DNA of 64,000 nucleotides from Mycolicibacter heraklionensis (GTDB taxonomy: Bacteria; Actinomycetota; Actinomycetes; Mycobacteriales; Mycobacteriaceae): assembly GCF_001021505.1 (NCBI RefSeq), contig NZ_LDPO01000001.1, positions 62,001-126,000 of the forward strand, given 5' to 3'. Both the position numbers and the translations under genes were made by a program. The notes below the pieces were generated by a model, which worked only from the letters and a program-made list of their open reading frames with translations, searched no databases and was not told where the DNA came from. Of this stretch, positions 28,258 through 35,974 are shown one piece after another; position 1 is the stretch's first letter; each line of letters starts with the position of its first letter.

Positions 28258-29106
28258 TCAGCCCGACAGGTGGAAGTTGCCGGACTGCCCATAGACAGCC
28301 AGTGAGATGAACACGGTGAGCACACCGGATGCGACCAGCGAAGTTCGCACGGCGCGGCCGACAGCCTCACCGACGCCGGCCGGGCCGCCGGAAGCGGTGA
28401 AGCCGTAGTAGGTGTGCACCAGCATGATGACCACGGCCATCGTGACCGCGAGCAGGAACGACCAGATCAGGTCCATCGGGTACAGGAAGGTATTGAAGTA
28501 GTGGTCGTAGACGCCCGCGGACTGACCGTAGATCACCGTTGTGCTCAACCGGGCCGCCGTGAAAGACGCGAGCACAGCCACGCAGTACAACGGGATCACC
28601 ACGATCACCCCGGCCACCAGCCGGGTGGACGCCAGGTAGGCGATCGAGCGAATGCCCATCACCTCGAGGGCATCGATCTCCTCGTTGATCCGCATGGCGC
28701 CCAATTGCGCGGTCGCGCCGGCACCGATGGTGGCCGCCAACGCAATCGCCGCGGTCAATGGCGCCGCCAGCCTTACGTTGAAGTAGGCGGACGCGAACCC
28801 GGTTAACGCCTCGACACCGATTTCGGAGAACTGGTTGTACCCTGCCACCGAAACCAGTGCCCCCGTGGTGATCGTCAAGAATCCGACGATCACCACGGCG
28901 CCGCCGATGACGGCCAGTGCTCCGGTGCCCAAGCCCATCTGCGCGATCAAGCGCAGCAGCTCGGTCCGGTAGCTGACGAACACTTCGCCGGTCGAGCCCA
29001 GAGCCTTCGCGTAGAACTGAGTTTGGCCGCCCACCCTGTTCCAACCGGCTGCCCAGTTCCGCAGCAGCAACGTCACTCGGGGGAGCCGTGCAGGCGCAAC
29101 GGTCAT
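28258..29106 (-). CDS. yrbEB: YrbE/MlaE-family permease, second subunit (YrbEB)
   Basis: 282-residue MlaE-type ABC permease with about five membrane segments (ALAVIGGAVVIVGFLTITTG, LTAAIALAATIGAGATAQLG) and the conserved cytoplasmic EIDALEVMGI motif that contacts the MceG/Mkl ATPase. Two starts are possible: ATG 29106 with GAGG about 9 bases upstream (chosen), or GTG 29115 one base after the yrbEA stop. Partner of YrbEA. No mceG ATPase gene is nearby, as usual in mycobacteria, where a single ATPase serves all mce loci. Confidence 0.93.
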   Translation of the reverse strand: MTVAPARLPRVTLLLRNWAAGWNRVGGQTQFYAKALGSTGEVFVSYRTELLRLIAQMGLGTGALAVIGGAVVIVGFLTITTGALVSVAGYNQFSEIGVEALTGFASAYFNVRLAAPLTAAIALAATIGAGATAQLGAMRINEEIDALEVMGIRSIAYLASTRLVAGVIVVIPLYCVAVLASFTAARLSTTVIYGQSAGVYDHYFNTFLYPMDLIWSFLLAVTMAVVIMLVHTYYGFTASGGPAGVGEAVGRAVRTSLVASGVLTVFISLAVYGQSGNFHLSG

Positions 29107-29116
29107 GCTCGACACC

Positions 29117-29884
29117 TCACGTCGTGACGTTGATGCCGACGGCGGTGGTGATCACGTTGATGGCGAACAGCGCCCCAACGGCGTAGACGACGGTTTCGTT
29201 CACGGCGTTGCCTACTCCGGCAGGTCCCCCGCCAACGGAAATTCCCTTGTAGCAGGCGATCAGCCCAGCAGCGAGTCCGAATAACGCGGCCTTGATGATC
29301 GCGACGATCATGTCTTCGACCCCGGTGAGCACCGTCATACCGGCCGCATAAGCGCCCGGAGTCACGTGTTGGACGAACACCGAGAAGAAGAAGCCGCCGA
29401 CGAGACCGACCATGATGACCATCGATGACAACAGCGTCGCGACAAGGGTCGCGGCCAGAACCCGCGGCACCACCAGCGCCTGCAGCGGATCGACGCCCAT
29501 CACGCGGAGTGCGTCGAGTTCCTCGCGGATGGTGCGGGCACCCAGGTCGGCGCACATGGCCGTCGCCCCGGCGCCGGCAACCACCAACACCGTCACGATC
29601 GGGCCGACCTGAGTGACGGTGGCATACGCGGCGGTCAGGCCGCTGAAGTCCGCAGCACCAAACTCTGACAACAAGATGTTGAACGTGAAGCCCACCAGCA
29701 CCGTGTAGGGAACCGCCAACATCAACGTCGGCAGCAGCGACACACGCGCGACGAACCACGACTGCAGGATCAGTTCGCGCCAGGCAAACGGCCGGCGCGG
29801 TACCGCGACCAGCACGTCCAGCGCCATTGCGAAGAAGCCTCCGATGACCGAGGCCGGCTTGGACACCCCCGCCAAGGAGATCAA
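29117..29884 (-). CDS. yrbEA: YrbE/MlaE-family permease, first subunit (YrbEA)
   Basis: 255-residue permease opening the mce operon. Several TM segments (LVATLLSSMVIMVGLVGGFF, VVYAVGALFAINVITTAVGI) and the EELDALRVMGVDP loop for ATPase contact are present. I prefer TTG at 29884 because GGAGGG lies 6 bases upstream; an ATG at 29914 (265 aa) overlaps the tandem repeat TTTCACTAT-type element and lacks an RBS. The open frame extends antisense through the ALDH gene and must not be taken as coding. It is divergent from the ALDH gene at 30062. Confidence 0.92.
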   Translation of the reverse strand: MISLAGVSKPASVIGGFFAMALDVLVAVPRRPFAWRELILQSWFVARVSLLPTLMLAVPYTVLVGFTFNILLSEFGAADFSGLTAAYATVTQVGPIVTVLVVAGAGATAMCADLGARTIREELDALRVMGVDPLQALVVPRVLAATLVATLLSSMVIMVGLVGGFFFSVFVQHVTPGAYAAGMTVLTGVEDMIVAIIKAALFGLAAGLIACYKGISVGGGPAGVGNAVNETVVYAVGALFAINVITTAVGINVTT

Positions 29885-29899
29885 GACTTGCCCTCCGAT

Positions 29900-29933
29900 T
29901 TCACTATCTTGCATTTGTTTCACTATGTTGCAT
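29900..29933 (-). promoter_or_regulatory. Tandem operator-like repeats before yrbEA
   Basis: Read on the minus strand, ATGCAACATAGTGAA (29933-29919) and ATGCAAGATAGTGAA (29914-29900) are two copies differing at one base, with a 19-base period, immediately before the yrbEA RBS. A third copy, ATGCTCAATAGTGAA, lies at 32594-32608 before the decarboxylase gene. Repressor sites in this position would block both the mce promoter and, possibly, the divergent ALDH promoter. The binding protein is not known; the nearby IclR protein is the best guess. Confidence 0.6.
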
Positions 29934-30061
29934 ACTGTGTGACCCGAGTCTGAGGGTGACCAACGCCACTTGTCAATAGCTTCGACATGATCGAATACGG
30001 TGAATATCGCGGTCGGCCCGCACGTTCGGAGCGACCGGATTCGAACGGGAGATGGGCTGAG

Positions 30062-31522
30062 ATGACGAATCGGGAACCGGTCCACCATTGGCTGGGCGGC
30101 GAATGGATCCGCTCGGACCGAACTTCGAACAGCATCAACCCGGCCACCGGCGAAGTCATCGGCAGCTACGCGGACGCGAGTGCCACCGAGGGCCAGGCAG
30201 CGATCGACGCCGCCGCACGCAGTTTCGCCGACACCACGTGGCGGATCGACCCCATGCAACGCGCAACCGCGCTGAGCCACTTGGCCGACTCCTACACACT
30301 CCGGGCGAATGAGGTCATCGACACCTTGTGCCGCGAGAACGGAAAACTGCGGGACGAGGCCGGATTCGAGGCGCAGTTCATCCCACGCGCACTGCGGTTC
30401 GCCGCCGGGCTGGCGGTGCATCCGACCGGGCACGCCACCGACCCACGGCCGGGGCTGCAAGCGATGTCGATCCGCCAACCGGCCGGAGTGGCCGGGCTGA
30501 TCATCCCGTGGAACTCGCCGGCCTACCTTGCGATCCGGGCGCTCGCGCCGGCGATGGCGGCCGGTTGCACGGCGGTGCTCAAGATGCCCGGCCAGGCCGC
30601 CCAGACCGCGGCGCTGATGAGCGACATCCTGGCGAGCATCCCGGAGATCCCGGCCGGCGTCGTCAACGTCGTGATCGAATCCGGTTCGGACGTCGCCCGC
30701 CTGTTGGTCGAGTCGCCGCAGGTCCCGGTCATCAGCTACACCGGGAGCACGCAGACCGGCAGACTTGTCGCGCAGGCCGCTGCCGCTCGTTTCAAACGTG
30801 TCGGGCTCGAACTCGGCGGCAAGACTCCGCACCTGGTGTTCTCCGACGCCGACCTCGATGCGGCGCTGACCACAGTGGTGCATTCCTCGACCGTGTTCGC
30901 CGGCCAGTTCTGCATGACCGGCAGCCGGATTCTGGTACAGCGTGAAATTGCCGACGCATTCATCGAGGCCCTGGCGGGCCGGCTGGAGAACGTGCGCCCC
31001 GGCCCCGCATCCGATCCTGCCAGCGAGATCGGCCCGATGATCGACACCGCCTCGGTGGCCCGGGTCGACGCCGCTGTCGAAACGGCGATCGCCGCGGGGG
31101 CCAAAGCGATTGTCCGCGGCGGCCCCAGCACCATTCCGGAGTTGGCGGGCGGCGCCTTCTATCATCCGACACTGCTGGCGGTGGACGATTCGTCGCTGCC
31201 GATCGTGCAGGAGGAGACCTTCGGCCCGGTTCAGACGGTTCAGGTGTTCGGCACCGAAGACGACGCCGTCGCCCTGGCCAACGACACCGAATACGGTCTC
31301 AGCGCGTGCATCTGGAGCCGTGACGTCGACCGGTCGGCCCGGCTTGCCCGCCGGCTCGACGCGGGACTCATCTCGATCAACAGCTGGGCCAACCTCACAG
31401 TCGAGTTCGAGGAAGGCGGTTTCAAATCCAGCGGAGTGGGGCGCCTGGGCGGCCTGGCCAGCATCGAGGATTTCCTGGAGTACAAACAGATCACCCAGAG
31501 CTATGCCCCGCTGGGCGGTTGA
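30062..31522 (+). CDS. Aldehyde dehydrogenase family protein
   Basis: 486-residue NAD(P)+-dependent aldehyde dehydrogenase. It has the catalytic Cys in AGQFCMTGSR (about residue 287), the Glu in LELGGKTPH (about 253), the Rossmann SYTGSTQTGR, the IIPWNSP oxyanion segment and the C-terminal EETFGPVQTV. It oxidises an aldehyde to an acid, substrate unknown. Start ATG 30062 with GGGAG upstream; an earlier ATG at 29987 would add 25 residues of unlikely sequence. Divergent from the mce operon, followed by the IclR regulator 40 bases on. Confidence 0.93.
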   Translation: MTNREPVHHWLGGEWIRSDRTSNSINPATGEVIGSYADASATEGQAAIDAAARSFADTTWRIDPMQRATALSHLADSYTLRANEVIDTLCRENGKLRDEAGFEAQFIPRALRFAAGLAVHPTGHATDPRPGLQAMSIRQPAGVAGLIIPWNSPAYLAIRALAPAMAAGCTAVLKMPGQAAQTAALMSDILASIPEIPAGVVNVVIESGSDVARLLVESPQVPVISYTGSTQTGRLVAQAAAARFKRVGLELGGKTPHLVFSDADLDAALTTVVHSSTVFAGQFCMTGSRILVQREIADAFIEALAGRLENVRPGPASDPASEIGPMIDTASVARVDAAVETAIAAGAKAIVRGGPSTIPELAGGAFYHPTLLAVDDSSLPIVQEETFGPVQTVQVFGTEDDAVALANDTEYGLSACIWSRDVDRSARLARRLDAGLISINSWANLTVEFEEGGFKSSGVGRLGGLASIEDFLEYKQITQSYAPLGG

Positions 31523-31550
31523 CGGCGCTGACGTCTGCGGCGCGCTTCCC

Positions 31551-31556
31551 TATAGT
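31551..31556 (+). promoter_or_regulatory. -10 element of a leaderless promoter for the IclR gene
   Basis: TATAGT lies exactly 6 bases before the GTG start of the IclR gene at 31563. In mycobacteria transcription starts about 6-7 bases after the -10, so the mRNA should begin at the GTG itself. It lets IclR be expressed separately from the ALDH gene. Confidence 0.6.
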
Positions 31557-31562
31557 TCTCTC

Positions 31563-32384
31563 GTGGCAGACAAGCTAAGGACCGGCTCCGCCAAGACCGA
31601 CGACGACCCGTCGGCTCGCCAGGGCATCCAATCTGTCGAACTGGCGATGACCGTCCTGCAGGCACTCGAGGACGGTCGTTCCCCGATGAGCCTGACGCAG
31701 CTCGCCACCGCCAGCGGCATGACACCCAGCAAGGTGCATCGCTACCTCGTCAGCCTCTCGCGGGTCGGACTCGTCGCACGATCACCGAGTACCGGCCTCT
31801 ACGACATGGGCCCCGCCCTGCGCCGGCTCGGAATCGAGTCGCTGCGCCGCATGGACGAGGTCGCGCTGATCTCCGAACACCTTCCCGGCCTGCGTGATCG
31901 CACATCCCACGCCGTGAACCTGGCGGTCTGGTCGGATCACGGTCCGGTCATCGTCCGGTGGGACTACGGCTCGTATGCCCTGCCTATCACGGTCCGGGTC
32001 GGAGCCACGCTCCCACTGCTGACCAGCTCCGTCGGCCGGGTATTCCTGACCTATCTGCCGAGCGCCCTGACCAAACCGGTCGTGCGGCGGGAGTCCGCCG
32101 CCGGGTCGCGCCCCCCGACCGCCGATGAGATCGCCGAAATCACTGCGGAGGTGGCGCGCTCCGGTCTGTCGATCACTTCCGGCGGCATCATCCCGGGCAT
32201 CGCCTCAGTCGCCGCACCAGTCTTCGCAGCCGGGGAGTCGCTGCCGCTTGTCGTCGCAGTGGTTCTCCCGGCCCAGGCCGCGACCCGCACCACCGTCGAT
32301 GCGGTCTCGAAACAACTGCTTTCGCTGACCGCGACGATGTCGAACGAACTAGGTTCGGCCCAGACCGACCGCGGAGCGAACTGA
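31563..32384 (+). CDS. IclR family transcriptional regulator
   Basis: 273-residue regulator: N-terminal winged HTH (about residues 18-75, MSLTQLATASGMTPSKVHRY) and a C-terminal GAF-like effector domain (LPLLTSSVGRVFLTYLP, ISAPVF-like ASVAAPVFAAGESLPLVVAV). IclR proteins often control aromatic and acid catabolism and sense pathway metabolites. Start GTG chosen for its leaderless promoter; the open frame upstream lies inside the ALDH gene in another frame. It sits between the two places where the ATGC-N3-ATAGTGAA motif occurs. Confidence 0.9.
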   Translation: MADKLRTGSAKTDDDPSARQGIQSVELAMTVLQALEDGRSPMSLTQLATASGMTPSKVHRYLVSLSRVGLVARSPSTGLYDMGPALRRLGIESLRRMDEVALISEHLPGLRDRTSHAVNLAVWSDHGPVIVRWDYGSYALPITVRVGATLPLLTSSVGRVFLTYLPSALTKPVVRRESAAGSRPPTADEIAEITAEVARSGLSITSGGIIPGIASVAAPVFAAGESLPLVVAVVLPAQAATRTTVDAVSKQLLSLTATMSNELGSAQTDRGAN

Positions 32385-32553
32385 CAAGTCGCGCCATCGG
32401 GCCGACGCTGCGGAGACCTCGCCATAAGTTGCCGGGCCAGACCCGTGACGCGTGCTGACCAACCTCGACCAGGCACCGTGTCGTCCGCAGTCGATGGCGA
32501 TGGTGAACCCTCAGATCGCCCAGCTCGGTTCAGCGCCAGACCCCTCTTGCGTC

Positions 32554-32608
32554 TTGACACGGCCAACCCTCGCTTTCATTATTGATAAAATCAATGCTCA
32601 ATAGTGAA
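32554..32608 (+). promoter_or_regulatory. Promoter with palindrome and shared motif before decarboxylase gene
   Basis: TTGACA (32554-32559) and CATTAT (32577-32582) are 17 bases apart and make a plausible sigma-70/SigA-type promoter. The perfect 15-bp palindrome ATTGAT-AAA-ATCAAT (32581-32595) covers the expected start site. The motif ATGCTCAATAGTGAA (32594-32608) follows at once and matches the two copies before yrbEA. The rest of the 234-base gap from 32385 shows nothing else. Confidence 0.55.
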
Positions 32609-32618
32609 TCGAGGATGC

Positions 32619-33578
32619 ATGCGAACGATCGGGCTCGAAGAACACTTCCTCACCACAGAGCTGGCGCCCTACAGTGCGAGCTCGAAGGCGATCACCACCC
32701 CGGACCGTTGGGCGAAGGTCTCCCGGCAGCTGCTCGATCTGGCCGATCAGAGGCTGGCCGAAATGGACGCCGCGCGGCTCGACATGCAGGTCCTGTCGTT
32801 GACGGCTCCCGGGATTCAGGCTGAGCCCGATGCCGGCCTCGCGGTGGCACGCGCCGCTGCCGTCAACGATCTGCTCGCGGCAACGATCGAAGCCCGCCCG
32901 GATCGTTTCGCCGGATTCGCCGCACTGCCGCTCCAGGATCCGCAGGCCGCTGCCAAAGAACTCGACCGCGCGGTCAACCAGCTCGGTCTGCGGGGAGCCT
33001 TGGTCAACGCCCACACCCAGGGTCGCTACCTTGACGACCCGACGATGCGCGTCGTCTGGGAGTCCGCCGAGGGCCTCGACGTTCCGCTGTACCTACACCC
33101 CGCCAATGGATTTGACGTTCCGCATGTGCTCGGCGACCACCCGGAACTGATCGGTCCGATGTGGAGCTGGGGACCCGAAACCGCCGCGCACACCCTGCGA
33201 TTGATCTTCAGTGGTGTTTTCGACGACTTCCCGAACGCCAAACTGATGATCGGGCACATGGGCGAAAGCCTGCCGTTCTCGCTGTGGCGGCTCGACTCGC
33301 GCTGGGATTTCCACAACCATCGTGGCATCGAGCTCGCGCGGGGCAACCCGTCGGAATATCTCCGCCACAATCTCTATGTGACGACCAGCGGGGTCTGCTC
33401 CACCGCTCCGCTGGTGTGTACGCTCGCGGAGCTGGGTGCCGACCATGTCTTGTTCGGCACCGACTACCCGTATGAGGACATGGCCACGGCAACCGAGTTC
33501 CTGCGCACCACGCCGATCTCCGAGGAAGACCGGGCCAAGATCAGCCATCTCAACGCCGAGCGCCTGTTGCGCCTGTAG
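32619..33578 (+). CDS. Amidohydrolase_2 family, gamma-resorcylate decarboxylase-like
   Basis: 319-residue enzyme closely fitting the 2,6-dihydroxybenzoate decarboxylase pattern: IGLEEHF at the start (Glu and His metal ligands), LYLHPAN (about 161), MIGHMGE (about 211) and FGTDYPYED with the active-site Asp (about 281). It should decarboxylate a hydroxybenzoate-like acid without cofactor other than a divalent metal; the true substrate is unknown. ATG 32619 follows GAGG; a GTG at 32604 is in frame but lies inside the shared operator motif. The SDR gene follows after 3 bases. Confidence 0.86.
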   Translation: MRTIGLEEHFLTTELAPYSASSKAITTPDRWAKVSRQLLDLADQRLAEMDAARLDMQVLSLTAPGIQAEPDAGLAVARAAAVNDLLAATIEARPDRFAGFAALPLQDPQAAAKELDRAVNQLGLRGALVNAHTQGRYLDDPTMRVVWESAEGLDVPLYLHPANGFDVPHVLGDHPELIGPMWSWGPETAAHTLRLIFSGVFDDFPNAKLMIGHMGESLPFSLWRLDSRWDFHNHRGIELARGNPSEYLRHNLYVTTSGVCSTAPLVCTLAELGADHVLFGTDYPYEDMATATEFLRTTPISEEDRAKISHLNAERLLRL

Positions 33579-33581
33579 CCG

Positions 33582-34325
33582 ATGACCTCCCACTCCGGAC
33601 GCGTCGCCGTAGTGACCGGCGCCGCAAGCGGATTCGGGCGAGCAATCGCCGTCGAGCTGGCACGCCGCGGCGCGGATATCGTCGCCGTCGATCTGCAACC
33701 CGGTGACGAGACCGCAGCAGCGATAACCGACCTCGGTCGCGCTGTGCTGAATCTGCAAGCCGACGTGTCCCAGCCCGATCAAGTCGCGGGGATCGGCCGC
33801 GAGATGCTCAGCGTGTTCGGCCGAGTCGACATTCTGGTCAACAACGCGGGCGTCTTCCCGTTCCGCGATCTCTTCGATCTCGGATTCGACGAATGGAAGC
33901 GCACGCTGGAGATCAACCTCGATTCACAATTCTTGATGACCAAGGCCGTCATCGACAGCATGCGGCAGCACGGCTGGGGCCGGATCGTCAATGTCGCCTC
34001 GAATTCCCTGGGCTTGACCGTGGGCGGCCTGGCGCACTACATGGCCAGCAAGGGCGGCGTGATCGGTCTTACGCGGGCACTCGCCAACGACCTGGCCCCC
34101 TACGGGATCACCGTCAACGCGATCGAGCCCGCGGCGTCGAGCACCCCCGGCGGACGGCGCAACATCGGCGACCGGTTGTTGACCGAAGTCGCGGCGATGC
34201 AGGCGATCAAACGCGTCGGTACGGCGAGCGACATCACCGGCGCCGTCTGCTTCCTCACCGGTGACGACAGCGCGTTCATCACCGGCCAAACCATCGTGGT
34301 TGACGGCGGCCTGCACCGGGTATGA
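33582..34325 (+). CDS. Short-chain dehydrogenase/reductase
   Basis: 247-residue classical [11 protein letters not shown] cofactor motif near the N-terminus, NNAG (about 86), catalytic Ser (NVASNS) and YMASK, and the C-terminal GQTIVVDGG. The Asp in IVAVDLQ at the end of beta-2 favours NAD(H). It is co-transcribed with the decarboxylase. It may oxidise a ring or side-chain alcohol of the same pathway (inference). It is the last gene of the inserted block before the conserved mycobacterial segment. Confidence 0.9.
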   Translation: MTSHSGRVAVVTGAASGFGRAIAVELARRGADIVAVDLQPGDETAAAITDLGRAVLNLQADVSQPDQVAGIGREMLSVFGRVDILVNNAGVFPFRDLFDLGFDEWKRTLEINLDSQFLMTKAVIDSMRQHGWGRIVNVASNSLGLTVGGLAHYMASKGGVIGLTRALANDLAPYGITVNAIEPAASSTPGGRRNIGDRLLTEVAAMQAIKRVGTASDITGAVCFLTGDDSAFITGQTIVVDGGLHRV

Positions 34326-34335
34326 CCCTCGAACC

Positions 34336-34620
34336 ATGGCTTTGTTGACTGACGACCAAATCGACGCCGCGCTGACCTCACTCGACGGTTGGGAGCGGGC
34401 CGACGGGGCGCTGCGCCGCTCGGTCAAGTTCCCGGCTTTTCTGGCGGGTATCGACGCGGTGCGGCAGGTCGCCGAGCGCGCCGAAGCGGCCGATCACCAC
34501 CCCGACATAGACATCCGCTGGCGCACGGTGACGTTCGCCCTGGTGACGCATTCCGAAGGCGGCATCACCGACAAGGACGTGGGGATGGCCAGCGAGATCA
34601 ACCGGATTCTGGCGAGCTGA
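34336..34620 (+). CDS. 4a-hydroxytetrahydrobiopterin dehydratase (pterin-4-alpha-carbinolamine dehydratase)
   Basis: 94-residue PCD/DCoH-fold protein with the active-site pattern [13 protein letters not shown] ... [13 protein letters not shown] (His-His-Pro and distal His, Asp). The family dehydrates 4a-carbinolamine pterins; mycobacteria keep a copy next to pimE (Rv1159A in M. tuberculosis). ATG at 34336. Its 3' end overlaps the convergent pimE gene by 23 bases. Confidence 0.87.
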   Translation: MALLTDDQIDAALTSLDGWERADGALRRSVKFPAFLAGIDAVRQVAERAEAADHHPDIDIRWRTVTFALVTHSEGGITDKDVGMASEINRILAS

Positions 34621-35890
34621 CCCGCGCGGTCGCCATCCAGCCCAGGGTCACCAGCGCGCCGACGATGTAGACCAGGCCGGCCCACGCCAGGTACCAGGGC
34701 CGGCCGTCCTGCCAGATGGTCGGCTGGAAGAAACTGAGCAGCCACGGCACCCCGATGAGGGCCACGGCCAGCCAGCCCCAGCCCAGCACCCGGGCGCCGC
34801 GGCGATCCGAGCAGGGCCCGTGCAGCAGCCAGATCATCAGCGGCACCAGCCACACCCAGTGATGAGTCCAGGAGATCGGCGAGGCCAGCAGCCCGAACAG
34901 CTCGACCACCAGCAACGACCCCAGCGGGTCCGCCCCAGGTCCACTGTTCAGCGCCCGCCAGGCCAGCACCGCCAGCACCGCAGTGACGCCGATCGCGATC
35001 AGCACCGGCGGGCTGTAACCCGCGTCGTGTCCGAGGATGCGGGAGATCCCGCCCCGCCAGGACTGGTTGAACGACGTTCCGATCGGGCCTACCCGATGGG
35101 CGTCGCCGAGCAGCTCGGTGAAGTAGCGGCGAGCCTGGTCCCCGGTGACCCACACCGACACCGCAATGGTGCCGGCGAAGACGACCGCCGAGAACACCGC
35201 AGCGGCCCAGCGCCGTGCCCCGGCCAGGTAGACCCCGGCGATCGCCGGGGTGAGCTTCACCCCGGCGGCCAGCCCAACCAACAGCCCCGAGACCCACCAC
35301 CGCCGGCTGTAGACCGCATAGAGCACCGCCAACACCAGGATCACGTTGATCTGGCCGTAGTCGAAGGTGCTGCGCAACGGCTCGGTCCAGATCCCCGCGG
35401 CGGTCCACAGCATCGCAACCTGACGGCCCGCGGTGGCCGATTCCCCGAGGAGTCGCTGACACAGCCGCACCACGCCATACAGTGCGGCCATCGTGCCGAT
35501 CTGCCACAGGAGCGCCACCAGCCCGAACGGCAGGAAATGCAGCGGGTAGAACACCACCGCCGCGAACGGCGGGTAAGTGAACGGCAGCGGGAAGTCCGGG
35601 GTCTGGTCGGCGTAGACGTAGTCATACAGCGCGCCGGGCTGGGCCAGCGCGGCCGCGCCGCTGATGTAAACGTGCAGGTCGACGAAGTTGGCGCCGTGCG
35701 GGGTGAGGTAGGTCCAGGCGAGTCGCGCCGCGATGCTGATCGCCAGCAGCAAGGGGGCCCACGCGGTCAGGCGAGTCGTCAGCGAACGCGCAGGCGGGGT
35801 GGCCCCGGTGTTCAAGGTGGTGTCTACCGGCACGACTTTATCGAACGGCCGCCAGATCACCGTCGCGGTTCGGGTCCGTAACGGTTCCAT
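34598..35890 (-). CDS. pimE: Polyprenol-phosphate-mannose-dependent alpha-1,2-mannosyltransferase PimE (GT87)
   Basis: 430-residue multi-spanning GT-C glycosyltransferase. About ten hydrophobic segments are visible, with the catalytic-loop Asp in [13 protein letters not shown] after the first TM helix. PimE adds the fifth mannose to phosphatidylinositol mannosides, using polyprenyl phosphomannose on the periplasmic side. Neighbours (PCD, Ala/Pro-rich secreted protein) match the Rv1159 locus. I chose ATG 35890; a GTG at 35908 would add 6 residues and place a 14-bp palindrome within the coding region. Confidence 0.85.
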   Translation of the reverse strand: MEPLRTRTATVIWRPFDKVVPVDTTLNTGATPPARSLTTRLTAWAPLLLAISIAARLAWTYLTPHGANFVDLHVYISGAAALAQPGALYDYVYADQTPDFPLPFTYPPFAAVVFYPLHFLPFGLVALLWQIGTMAALYGVVRLCQRLLGESATAGRQVAMLWTAAGIWTEPLRSTFDYGQINVILVLAVLYAVYSRRWWVSGLLVGLAAGVKLTPAIAGVYLAGARRWAAAVFSAVVFAGTIAVSVWVTGDQARRYFTELLGDAHRVGPIGTSFNQSWRGGISRILGHDAGYSPPVLIAIGVTAVLAVLAWRALNSGPGADPLGSLLVVELFGLLASPISWTHHWVWLVPLMIWLLHGPCSDRRGARVLGWGWLAVALIGVPWLLSFFQPTIWQDGRPWYLAWAGLVYIVGALVTLGWMATARVSSPESG

Positions 35891-35893
35891 AAA

Positions 35894-35907
35894 TGACACA
35901 CGTGTCA
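35894..35907. promoter_or_regulatory. 14-bp palindrome between pimE and the Ala/Pro-rich gene
   Basis: TGACACACGTGTCA (arms TGACAC/GTGTCA) is a perfect palindrome 4 bases before the chosen pimE ATG and about 70 bases before the divergent gene at 35975. It looks like an operator or activator site for one or both genes; the factor is unknown. Confidence 0.45.
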
Positions 35908-35974
35908 CTTGAGCCTCACCAGCAACAGGCTAGCTTCGGTTTTCAGGAAGCCACCGCCGACGATTGGGGAAGTC

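Noticed and set aside
29885-31165. Extension of yrbEA frame upstream through the ALDH gene
   Set aside because: The extra 400+ residues are antisense to a well-supported ALDH and show no family; the YrbE fold begins near 29884.
32051-32566. 171-aa minus-strand frame opposite the IclR gene
   Set aside because: Arg/Ser-rich shadow without RBS, family or conserved motif.
4925-34330. Integrative element ends (tRNA, att repeats, integrase)
   Set aside because: Neither tRNA-like sequence nor matching direct repeats nor recombinase genes were found at or near the edges.
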